Of a stretch of DNA of 64,000 bases, positions 8,650-16,354 are shown piece after piece (the stretch's first letter is position 1; the number at the start of each line of letters is the position of its first letter). The stretch comes from Actinokineospora baliensis (lineage in GTDB: Bacteria; Actinomycetota; Actinomycetes; Mycobacteriales; Pseudonocardiaceae). Under the pieces are notes generated by a model, which saw only the letters and a program-made list of their open reading frames with translations, was not told the DNA's origin and searched no databases. The stretch spans positions 4,002,501 to 4,066,500 of the forward strand of contig NZ_JAFBCK010000001.1 of assembly GCF_016907695.1 (NCBI RefSeq), read 5' to 3'. The position numbers were made by a program, and so were the translations under genes.

Positions 8650-9219
8650 ATGACCTTGTTGACCGTCTGGCCCGACACCGACCCCGCCACCGTGCTGACC
8701 CGCACCCGCGACGAGGCCGAGATCCGGGCCGTCCTGGCCGAGCTCGGTGTCCGCTTCACCCGCTGGCCCGTGGTCGACCTCCCGCGCAACCCGCCGTCCG
8801 ACGAGGTCATCAAGGCCTACCAGACCCGGGTCGACGAGGTCTCCGCGCGCGAGGGCTACCACTTCGTCGACGCCGTCACCATGACCCCGGTCGACACCGA
8901 CGCCTGGCGCGAACAGGCCGCCACCGCCCGCGCCAAGTTCCTCTCCGAACACACCCACGACGACGACGAGGACCGCTTCTTCGCCCGCGGCTCCGGCATC
9001 TTCTACCTGCACATCGACGGCAAGGTCCACGCCGTCCTGTGCGAGGCGGGCGACCTGCTCAGCGTGCCCGCCAACACCACCCACTGGTTCGACATGGGCA
9101 CCCGCCCCGACTACATCTCCATCCGCTTCTTCCACGACGACAACGGCTGGATCGCCAACTTCCTCGACGACTCCATCGCCCACCACTTCCCCACCTACGA
9201 CGAGATCACCGCGCAATAG
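8650..9219 (+). CDS. mtnD: Acireductone dioxygenase
   Basis: 189 residues of the cupin fold. The metal-binding set reads HTHDDDEDRFF, giving His-x-His-x3-Glu, and the fourth ligand is the histidine of ANTTHWFDMG. Acireductone dioxygenase yields the 2-keto precursor of methionine with Fe(II), or an off-pathway product with Ni(II). ATG 8650 is 4 nt after the mtnB stop. It is the last gene of the operon and a perfect 10-bp hairpin follows. The final aminotransferase and the MTA phosphorylase needed for a full cycle are not in this window. Confidence 0.94.
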   Translation: MTLLTVWPDTDPATVLTRTRDEAEIRAVLAELGVRFTRWPVVDLPRNPPSDEVIKAYQTRVDEVSAREGYHFVDAVTMTPVDTDAWREQAATARAKFLSEHTHDDDEDRFFARGSGIFYLHIDGKVHAVLCEAGDLLSVPANTTHWFDMGTRPDYISIRFFHDDNGWIANFLDDSIAHHFPTYDEITAQ

Positions 9220-9235
9220 GATCTTCCCCGCAACG

Positions 9236-9264
9236 ACCCGGTCCACCCCAGCGATGGACCGGGT
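9236..9264 (+). terminator. Hairpin after mtnD
   Basis: Perfect 10-bp stem (ACCCGGTCCA / TGGACCGGGT) with a 9-nt loop, lying 17 nt after the mtnD stop and before the SEFIR gene. No T-run follows, as is usual for actinobacterial terminators. It probably separates the salvage operon from the SEFIR pair. Confidence 0.6.
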
Positions 9265-9290
9265 GGCGGAACAGCAGATCGGGGTGATCA

Positions 9291-11723
9291 GTGGCGCGTC
9301 GGGTGTTGCTCTCCTACGCGCACGAGTCCGAGGAGCACCGCGCGCTGGTCCGCTCGTTCTGGGCGTTCCTGCGCGGCAACGGTGTGGACGCGGTGTTCGA
9401 CCAGGTCGCCGAAGACCAGCGGCAGGACTGGTCGCTGTGGACGGCCGAGCAGATCCGCGCCGCCGAAGTCGTCCTCTGCGTGGCCTCCCCGCAGTACCGC
9501 CACGCCGAGGGCAACGGCGTCCGCTGGGAAGCCCGCCTGATCCGCGCCGAGTTCTACGCCAGCGGCGGCGACCTGCAGAAGTTCGTCCCCGTAGTCCTCC
9601 CCGGCCACTCGCCCGACGGCGTCCCCGACTTCCTCGCCCCCGCCACCACCACCGTCTACACCGTCCGCGACCTCACGGTGCCCGGTGCCGAGGACCTGCT
9701 CCGCTTCATCCTCCGCAAGCCAAGGCTCGCCAGCCTCCCCCTCGCCGCCGAACCCGACCTGGACACCTGGACCGCGGAGGCCGTCGCCCCCGCGCCCCCC
9801 GACCAAGTCATCTCCCCGAACATCGGCGACATGACCCCGGTGGTCGGGCGTGATCAGGAGCTGGCCGACCTGCGCGCCGCCTTCACCGCGCCGAAGAAGG
9901 GCCGCGCCCCGGTGGTCCGGGTCCTGACCGGCATGGGCGGGGTCGGCAAGAGCAGCCTCGCCCGCGCCTACGCCGAACAGCACCTGGACGACTACGGCGT
10001 GGTCTGGTGGATCCACGCCGAGGATAAGGCCGCCCTCGACCGCCAATATCGCGACCTCCTCGACCTGGTCCGCCCGGCGTCCGAGGCCACCCTGGTCCGC
10101 AACCCCGTGCACGCGGTCAACACCTGGCTGTCCGACTACAAACGCCCCTGGCTGCTCATCCTCGACAACGTGCCGAGCACGGCCGCGCTCAACGGCCTCT
10201 ACCCGGCCAGGGGCAACGGCCACGTCCTGGTGACCAGCCAAGCAGGCCGCTGGCCCAAGCCCGACACCGTCCACCACATTGTCCCCCTACCGCACGCGGC
10301 CGCCGTCGAACTGCTCACCACCACCTCCGAAGACACCGACGCCGAGGCGGCCGCGGAACTCGCCGACGAACTCGGCGGTCTCCCCTTGGCCCTCACCCAA
10401 GCCGCCGCCTTCGCCGCCACCAACGGCATCGCTCTCGCCACCTACCTGCGCTTCTACCGAGACCGCAGCGCTGATCTGCAGGCCGACAACCAACCCGACG
10501 ACTACCCCCACACCGTCGCCACCACGTGGCTGTTGGCCATCGAGCGCCTGAGCCCGCTGGCCCGCGAAGTCCTCGACACCATCGCCTACCTCGCCCCGGA
10601 CGCCATCCCGGTCACGGTGTTGCACCCGTTAGCCGACGAACTGGCCTTGGTCCGCGCCATCGGCGAACTCCGCTCCCACAGCCTGATCACCCGAGGCCCA
10701 GAAGCAACGATCTCAGTCCACCGCCTGATCCAATCCGTGACCCGCCACCGCGATGGACTCGCCCACGCCGCTCGGGCAAGGGAGCTGGTTGCCGTCACTC
10801 TGCCCAAGCCCGTTCTGGTCCTGGAGACCATGAAGGTGTGGCAGGACCTCCACGCGCACGCCCTCGCCGTGGTAGGTCACCTTCCGGACGACCTGGAGAC
10901 CTTCGAGCTCCGACTCCGGATCGCGCTGCTGTACGACGACATCGGTGAGCGGCGGATCGCGGAGCTGCAGATCGCGGAGATGGTCGACGAAATGGTGGCG
11001 GCCTCGTACGGCGACAGTGCGCTGGTGCTTCGGGCTCGAGCCTCCCTGGCGGTGTGGATAAAGGACTTTGAGCGCGGGCGGTCGCTGCTGGAAGGGATCG
11101 CCGAGGAGCAGGCGCTGCTGCTCGACGCCGACCACCCGCACCTGCTGGACACCCGGTACTGGATCGCGCACTGCGTCTTCGAGCTGGGTGAGTACGAGCG
11201 TGCCGTGGAGCTGTTCGACGAGGTCGCCTCAGCCCGGGCCCGGGTGCTGGGGCCAAGCGCGTACCGCACCTTGCTTGCCAGGAGCTTCGTCGCCGACGCC
11301 GTGTCGGCGCTGGGCCGACCGGAGGAGGCCATCGCCATCTACGAGGAGATCCAAGCCGCGGCGGTCGCCGAGTTCGGGGAGGTCAGCGTGGAGGTCATCG
11401 ATCTGCAACCGCAGTATGCGGACCTGATCGGCGATGGTGGCAACCCGGTCGCGGCGCGCGACATCTTCACGACCATGGTGGAGCGGCTCGCTACGTTGCG
11501 CGGCGAGTTCGACCCGCTGACGATCGGGCTTCACCTGCCCTTGGCGTCCTGGACGGCGATTGCGGGCAATCCGCAGAACGCGGTGCGCATCGTGATTCGC
11601 ATGCTGACCCTCCTGCGCAGGAGCTTGAGCAAGCAGAACCCGCTGGTGAAGCAGTTCGAAGAGGGACTGCACTCGATCAAGAGTGGCCAAGCCGCGGGCA
11701 GGTCGCGGCGGAGGAGGCGATGA
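9291..11723 (+). CDS. SEFIR-NB-ARC-TPR STAND protein
   Basis: 810 residues in three parts. Residues 1-150 are a SEFIR/TIR-like domain (RVLLSYAHESEEHRALVRSF, QIRAAEVVLCVASPQY, KFVPVVLPG). Residues 185-470 are an NB-ARC ATPase with P-loop GMGGVGKSS (214-222), Walker B PWLLILDNV (287-294), HVLVTSQ and the GGLPLALTQAA motif, then a winged-helix stretch. The rest (about 520-800) is helical with TPR-like repeats, the probable sensor. GTG 9291 is preceded by GGGG at 7 nt. Such STAND proteins are switched on by a ligand and oligomerise; bacterial SEFIR proteins have been linked to phage defence. The stop overlaps the next SEFIR gene by ATGA. Confidence 0.87.
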   Translation: MARRVLLSYAHESEEHRALVRSFWAFLRGNGVDAVFDQVAEDQRQDWSLWTAEQIRAAEVVLCVASPQYRHAEGNGVRWEARLIRAEFYASGGDLQKFVPVVLPGHSPDGVPDFLAPATTTVYTVRDLTVPGAEDLLRFILRKPRLASLPLAAEPDLDTWTAEAVAPAPPDQVISPNIGDMTPVVGRDQELADLRAAFTAPKKGRAPVVRVLTGMGGVGKSSLARAYAEQHLDDYGVVWWIHAEDKAALDRQYRDLLDLVRPASEATLVRNPVHAVNTWLSDYKRPWLLILDNVPSTAALNGLYPARGNGHVLVTSQAGRWPKPDTVHHIVPLPHAAAVELLTTTSEDTDAEAAAELADELGGLPLALTQAAAFAATNGIALATYLRFYRDRSADLQADNQPDDYPHTVATTWLLAIERLSPLAREVLDTIAYLAPDAIPVTVLHPLADELALVRAIGELRSHSLITRGPEATISVHRLIQSVTRHRDGLAHAARARELVAVTLPKPVLVLETMKVWQDLHAHALAVVGHLPDDLETFELRLRIALLYDDIGERRIAELQIAEMVDEMVAASYGDSALVLRARASLAVWIKDFERGRSLLEGIAEEQALLLDADHPHLLDTRYWIAHCVFELGEYERAVELFDEVASARARVLGPSAYRTLLARSFVADAVSALGRPEEAIAIYEEIQAAAVAEFGEVSVEVIDLQPQYADLIGDGGNPVAARDIFTTMVERLATLRGEFDPLTIGLHLPLASWTAIAGNPQNAVRIVIRMLTLLRRSLSKQNPLVKQFEEGLHSIKSGQAAGRSRRRRR

Positions 11724-12217
11724 CGGTGCCGAGGGTGTTCCTCTCCTACGCCCAAGAGGACAACCACAACGAAGTGGTTCAGGGCTTCTGGGAGTTTCTC
11801 CGCACCAACGGCATCGACGCCCGCTTGGACCAGCTCGCCGCGGGGGAGCGGCAGGATTGGGTGCTCTGGATGGGGGAGCAGATCCGCGAGGCCGACGTCG
11901 TTCTGTGCATTGCCTCTGAGCGGTACCGGGAGCGGGCAGAGGGCCGCGCGAACCCCGACGAAGGCAGGGGTGCCCAGTGGGAGGCCCGCCTGATCCGGGA
12001 CACCTTCCACGCAAACCAGCACGACCTGCGGCGGTTCGTCCCCGTTGTCCTCCCCGGCCAGTCCACCGCCGGGATCCCCGACTTCCTGGCCCCGTCGACC
12101 ACCACCTACTACGTGGTCGAGGACTTCACGAAAGAAGGCGCCGAGAAGCTGCTGAGGTTCCTGCTCAAGAAGCCGAAGCTGCTTGACGTCCCGCTCGGTG
12201 CACAACCGGATCTGTGA
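11720..12217 (+). CDS. Stand-alone SEFIR-domain protein
   Basis: 165 residues consisting of almost nothing but a SEFIR domain that is clearly paralogous to the N-terminus of the preceding gene: RVFLSYAQEDNHNEVVQGFWEFLRTNGIDARLDQ, QIREADVVLCIASERY, FVPVVLPGQ and PDFLAPSTTTYYVVEDF all have partners upstream. It carries an extra loop (RANPDEGRGAQ) before the WEARLIR helix. Start ATG 11720 overlaps the upstream stop (ATGA), so the two products are made together, presumably for SEFIR-SEFIR interaction as effector or adaptor. There is no signal peptide or membrane segment; a cytosolic place is expected. Confidence 0.87.
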   Translation: MTVPRVFLSYAQEDNHNEVVQGFWEFLRTNGIDARLDQLAAGERQDWVLWMGEQIREADVVLCIASERYRERAEGRANPDEGRGAQWEARLIRDTFHANQHDLRRFVPVVLPGQSTAGIPDFLAPSTTTYYVVEDFTKEGAEKLLRFLLKKPKLLDVPLGAQPDL

Positions 12218-12253
12218 CCGTGCGGGTCCCGGAGAAGGCCGGGACCCGCACGG
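12218..12253. terminator. Bidirectional terminator between SEFIR pair and DUF305 gene
   Basis: Perfect 15-bp stem (CCGTGCGGGTCCCGG and its complement) with loop AGAAGG, filling nearly the whole gap between two convergent stop codons (12217 on + and 12257 on -). It is very likely used in both directions. Confidence 0.88.
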
Positions 12254-12256
12254 AGC

Positions 12257-12898
12257 TCACTGCTGGTAGTTCAGCAACTGCTGGATCTGGCCGGTCCGGG
12301 ACTTGACCACCTTGTCCGCGAACGCCTTCACCTCCGCGCTGGCGCCTTCCTTGCCCTCGGTCAGCGCGAACTCCACCGCGTTGTGCTGGTGGGCGGTCAG
12401 CAGTGCGATGAACTGCTTCTCGAACTCGCTGTCGGGCAGTTTCCCCAGCTCGGCCAGTGCCTGGGCGTCGGTCACCGGCATGCCGCCGTGGTGGGAGTGG
12501 GCGTTGGGGTCGGGGTTGACGTCGGTGGACTGGGACCAGCCGGAGAGCCACTTCTTCATCTGGCCGACCTCCTGCTCCTGGGTCAGCCGGATGGCGGCGG
12601 CCAGGTTGCGCAGGTCTTCGCGGATCGGTCGCTTGTCGGCGAGGTGGATCAGCTCGATGCCGCGGTTGTGGTTGGCGATCGCCATCTGCAGGAACATCAC
12701 GTCGGCCAGGTTGTAGTCGCTGACGGCGGGGGCGGCGCTGGCGGCGCCGCTCGCGGTGGTCAGCGGGGCCGCGGCCGAGGAGGCCGGGGTGGTGGGCGCC
12801 AGGTGGTCGGCGTGGCCCGCCGCGTGGTCGGTGTGGCCGTTGCCCGCGCAGCCCGCGAGCGCGACGAGGCAGGCGGCGGCGATGAGTGGACGTCTCAT
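12257..12898 (-). CDS. DUF305-family lipoprotein
   Basis: 213 residues. A lipoprotein signal is clear: MRRPLIAAACLVALAGC with the lipobox LAGC. A short His-rich stretch (GHTDHAAGHADHLAP) follows, then a DUF305 helical domain with the paired motifs MAIANHNRGIELIHLA and LLTAHQHNAVEFAL, which fit the M..HH...I pattern of the family. DUF305 proteins are often found near metal resistance genes and may bind metals; the His-rich head and HSHHGGMP agree with that, but function is not established. ATG 12898 has a near-perfect AAGGAGG ribosome-binding site 7-8 nt upstream. Confidence 0.87.
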   Translation of the reverse strand: MRRPLIAAACLVALAGCAGNGHTDHAAGHADHLAPTTPASSAAAPLTTASGAASAAPAVSDYNLADVMFLQMAIANHNRGIELIHLADKRPIREDLRNLAAAIRLTQEQEVGQMKKWLSGWSQSTDVNPDPNAHSHHGGMPVTDAQALAELGKLPDSEFEKQFIALLTAHQHNAVEFALTEGKEGASAEVKAFADKVVKSRTGQIQQLLNYQQ

Positions 12899-12954
12899 GG
12901 GTGCCTCCTTGGGGGACCCGGTCCGGACCCGCCGAGGCCCGGACCGGGTGGCCA

Positions 12955-13731
12955 TCAGTTCTTGGCCCAGAGAGCCGGGGTGGTGCTCGGCTCCCAGCCC
13001 GCCAACGCGGTGTGGGCCTGCAGGCAGCGGTAGGAGCCACCGTTGTAGGTCACGGTCGCGCCTGCCGCGTAGTTGGTGCCCGCCGCCCACGTGCCCGACT
13101 GCGGCGGCGTGGTCGTGGTGGTCGGCTGCGTGGTGGTCGTCGTCGGACGAGTGGTGGTCGTCGTCGGCTGCGTGGTCGTGGTGGTCGGCTGGGTGGTGGT
13201 GGTGCCACCGCCGCCGACCTGCAGGTCGACGCAGCTGTAGAAGGCCATCGCGGTGTCGGCGATGTTCCACACGGCGAGCAGCTTCACCCGGCCGGACTTG
13301 CCGCCCAGGTTGACGGTGTGGGTCTTGGTCGCACCGGGCTGCGCGCCGTTGTCGTTGAAGACCGCGACCCGCTCGCTGCCGATGAAGTATTCCCAGGTCG
13401 AGGTCGCGTGCCGGGCGGTGAGCGTCCAGGTGAAGTTCACCGAGTTGCCGACCGAGGCCGCGGGCCAGTTCTTCGACTCGTCGCTGAGCTGGGAGAACTG
13501 CGAGAGACCGCCGTGGCAGTTCTTCTGCCCCTTGGGCCCCTCGACGCTCTGCGGCTCGTAGATGACCGGGCCGCAGTTGCTGACCTTGCCCGCCGCGCAG
13601 TTGGCCTGGCGGCTGGGCGGGGAGCTGATGTAGCCGTGCGCCGCGGCCTGGCTCGCGGGCAGGGCGACCATCAACAGCGGGGCGATGGTCGCCCCTGCCG
13701 CTGCCGCGGCGAATTTGCGCTTGTGCTTCAT
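12955..13731 (-). CDS. Secreted AA10 lytic polysaccharide monooxygenase with CBM5/12
   Basis: 258 residues: signal peptide to about residue 31 (ending SQAAA), then HGYISSPPSR, so H32 becomes the N-terminal residue of the mature enzyme and forms the copper histidine brace with H108 (TARHATSTWEYF). The chitin_bind_3 core runs to about 172 (WNIADTAMAFYSCVDLQV), followed by a Thr/Pro linker of repeated TTTTTQP units and a C-terminal carbohydrate-binding module (WAAGTNYAAGATVTYNGG...ALW). AA10 enzymes cleave chitin or cellulose oxidatively; the CBM5/12 module and the DasR-type operator upstream favour chitin. ATG 13731 has GGAGGA upstream. The upstream 493 nt gap is shared with divergent parE. Confidence 0.93.
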   Translation of the reverse strand: MKHKRKFAAAAAGATIAPLLMVALPASQAAAHGYISSPPSRQANCAAGKVSNCGPVIYEPQSVEGPKGQKNCHGGLSQFSQLSDESKNWPAASVGNSVNFTWTLTARHATSTWEYFIGSERVAVFNDNGAQPGATKTHTVNLGGKSGRVKLLAVWNIADTAMAFYSCVDLQVGGGGTTTTQPTTTTTQPTTTTTRPTTTTTQPTTTTTPPQSGTWAAGTNYAAGATVTYNGGSYRCLQAHTALAGWEPSTTPALWAKN

Positions 13732-13895
13732 GGTTGCGTGCTCCTCCACAGGAGTGGACGGCGTTTCCGCGGGCCGCCGTTGGCGACCCGCGCAGGGGTG
13801 GAAACGGGGAGCGGGGGACGCCGCTTCCCGTCGGGCGTCGGCCGGACCCGGACGCCGGAGGGGTTGGTGCAGTTCAGCTGGGTCTAGATGTGCTG

Positions 13896-13907
13896 TGGTC
13901 TAGACCA
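13896..13907. promoter_or_regulatory. dre operator (DasR-type site) for the LPMO gene
   Basis: TGGTCTAGACCA, a perfect 12-bp palindrome identical to the core of the DasR-responsive element known from Streptomyces chitin and GlcNAc genes. A second half-site GGTCTAGA stands at 13881-13888. The palindrome lies 165 nt upstream of the LPMO start, so induction by chitin-derived aminosugars is expected. In the rest of 13732-14224 I see only parE upstream sequence. Confidence 0.78.
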
Positions 13908-14224
13908 TAAACGCGCCTCTGATCACCCGTCAAGACGGCGCCTACCGCCGGGTCGGCGGTAAATTCACACAACCTCGCCCACGGTCGGCCCGGCGCGCAA
14001 GCGGCCGGACGGCCTATGTCATCACCAGCTGACCCGGGCGCCCGCGTGGCGCGGACCACCCGGCGCGCCGCGCGCGGCGCGCCACGGTTGTCATGGTGGG
14101 CCGATACCCTCCGGTACCTTGGGACACCTGTTCGAGCGGCACCGGTCGCGCGGACGCCGAGCGCGGGTTCGGGGCGGGGACGACCGCCCCGGGGCCGGGA
14201 CAACAGCAGCGGGAGAACGACCCA

Positions 14225-16285
14225 GTGACTGCCGAGACCCTGTACGGGGCCGACGACCTCACGCACCTGGAGGGTCTGGAGGCGGTGCGCAAGCGGCCCG
14301 GCATGTACATCGGGTCCACCGACAGCCGGGGCATCAATCACCTGTTCACCGAGATCGTCGACAACTCCACCGACGAGGGCGTCGCGGGCCACGCCAGCCG
14401 GGTGGTGGTCACCCTGCACGCCGACGGCAGCGTCCAGGTCGACGACGACGGCCGCGGCATCCCCACCGGCGTGCACGCCAAATCCGGTTTGTCCGGTGTG
14501 GAGCTGGTGCTGACCAGGCTGCACGCGGGCGGCAAGTTCGGCGGCTCCGGCTACAAGACCTCCGGCGGCCTGCACGGCGTCGGCGCCTCCGCGGTCAACG
14601 CCCTGTCGCACCGCTTCGACGTCACCGTCAAGCGCGACGGCAAGGTCTACCGGATGTCCTTTGCGCACGGCGTGCCCGGCGTGTTCGACGGCGACGGGCC
14701 CAAGGCGCCGTTCACCCGCCAGTCCGGCCTCGAGGTCGTCGGCAGGATGCGCCGCAACGACACCACCGGCACCTCCAGCCGGTATTGGTACGACGCGCGG
14801 TACTTCGAGAACGGCGCCGCGCTCGACGTCGAGTCGGTCCGCGCGAAGCTGCGCAACACCGCGTTCCTGGTCCCCGGCGTCACCTACGTGCTGCGCCAGG
14901 AGGACCCCGAGGCGCCCGGCAGGTTCGCCGAGGAGTCCTTCCAGTTCCCCAACGGCCTCGTGGACATGGTCGAGTTCCTCAGCCCTGACGGCGAGCGCGC
15001 GGTCTCCGGCACCCTCCTGGTCACCGGCGAGGGCAGCTACCAGGAGAACGCCGCCGACGAGAACGGGGTGATGCGGTCCAAGGTGGAGCGCCGCGCCGAG
15101 GTCGAGGTGGCGCTGCGCTGGGGCACCGGCTACGAGCGCACCGTGGAGTGCTTCACCAACACCATCCGCAACGTGCACGGCGGCACGCACCGCAAGGGCT
15201 TCGAGCGGGCGGCGGTCAAGGCGCTGCAGGAGGCGATCACCAAGACCCGGGGTCTGCTCAAGCCCAGGGAGGACCCGCCGACCCTCGACGACGTGCTCGA
15301 GGGCATGACCGCGGTCGTGCACGTGCGCATCCCCGAGCCGCAGTTCACCTCCCAGACCAAGGACGAGCTGTCCACCGCGGGCATCACCAAGGTCATCCAG
15401 GGCGTGGTGGACAAGCACCTGCGCGAGTGGACCGAGGACCGGCGCAGCAAGGCCGAGGCCAAGGTCGTGCTGCAGAAGATCGTCGACGCGGGCCGGGTGC
15501 GGATCGCGCAGAAGCAGCAGAAGGACGCCGCGCGCCGCAAGACCGCGCTCGAGGGCGCCGCGATGCCCGCCAAGCTCGTCGACTGCCGCACCACCGGGGT
15601 CGCGCGCAGCGAGCTGTTCCTGGTCGAGGGCGACAGCGCGCTCGGCTCGGCGCGGATGGCCAGGGTCTCGGAGTACCAGGCGCTGCTGCCGCTGCGCGGC
15701 AAGATCCTCAACGTGCAGAAGGCCAGCCTCGCCGACACCCTGCGCAACGCCGAGATCGCCGCCATCGTGCAGGTGCTCGGCGCGGGCACCGGCCGCACCT
15801 TCGACCTGGCCGCGATGCGCTACGGCCGGGTCATCCTGATGGCCGACGCCGATGTGGACGGCTCGCACATCCGGACCCTGCTGATCACCCTGTTCGCCAA
15901 GTACATGCGCCCGGTCATCGACGACGGCAGGCTCTACGCCGCGATGCCGCCGCTGCACAAGATCACCACCCGCGGCCGGGGCGCGGAGACGGTCTTCACC
16001 TTCACCCAGCGCGAGATGGAGACCACCGTGGCCCGCCTGGAGAAGGCGGGCAGGCAGGTGGTCACGCCGGTGCCCCGGTTCAAGGGCCTCGGCGAGATGG
16101 ACGCCGACGAGCTGTGGGAGACCACGATGAACCCGGCCACCCGCTCGGTGCGGCGCATCACCATGGGTGACGCCGAGGCCGCCGAGACCGCGCTGGAACT
16201 GCTGATGGGGGAGAAGGTGGAGCCGCGGCGCAACTGGCTGGTCGACTCCGCCGCCCGCGTCGACCAGTCCGCCATCGACCTCTGA
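14225..16285 (+). CDS. parE: DNA topoisomerase IV subunit B (GyrB/ParE family)
   Basis: 686 residues. GHKL ATPase motifs: EIVDNSTDEG (43-52), DDDGRGIP (73-80), GGLHGVGASAVNALS; transducer domain in the middle; TOPRIM domain with LVEGDSALGSA and ADADVDGSHI; C-terminal end NPATRSVRRI. The protein strand-passes DNA with ParC. I choose GTG 14225 (MTAETLYGADDL) although the frame is open from 14093, because homology of the family starts there and GGGAGA stands upstream. Adjacent parC and the absence of dnaA, dnaN or recF argue for the topo IV paralogue rather than gyrB; the assignment ParE versus second GyrB is by context. Confidence 0.88.
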   Translation: MTAETLYGADDLTHLEGLEAVRKRPGMYIGSTDSRGINHLFTEIVDNSTDEGVAGHASRVVVTLHADGSVQVDDDGRGIPTGVHAKSGLSGVELVLTRLHAGGKFGGSGYKTSGGLHGVGASAVNALSHRFDVTVKRDGKVYRMSFAHGVPGVFDGDGPKAPFTRQSGLEVVGRMRRNDTTGTSSRYWYDARYFENGAALDVESVRAKLRNTAFLVPGVTYVLRQEDPEAPGRFAEESFQFPNGLVDMVEFLSPDGERAVSGTLLVTGEGSYQENAADENGVMRSKVERRAEVEVALRWGTGYERTVECFTNTIRNVHGGTHRKGFERAAVKALQEAITKTRGLLKPREDPPTLDDVLEGMTAVVHVRIPEPQFTSQTKDELSTAGITKVIQGVVDKHLREWTEDRRSKAEAKVVLQKIVDAGRVRIAQKQQKDAARRKTALEGAAMPAKLVDCRTTGVARSELFLVEGDSALGSARMARVSEYQALLPLRGKILNVQKASLADTLRNAEIAAIVQVLGAGTGRTFDLAAMRYGRVILMADADVDGSHIRTLLITLFAKYMRPVIDDGRLYAAMPPLHKITTRGRGAETVFTFTQREMETTVARLEKAGRQVVTPVPRFKGLGEMDADELWETTMNPATRSVRRITMGDAEAAETALELLMGEKVEPRRNWLVDSAARVDQSAIDL

Positions 16286-16354
16286 GACACCCAGCCGCCC
16301 GCGCGCACACCCGGCGGGCGCTGACAGCTGAGAGCACGAGAGAGAGCCGCCACC

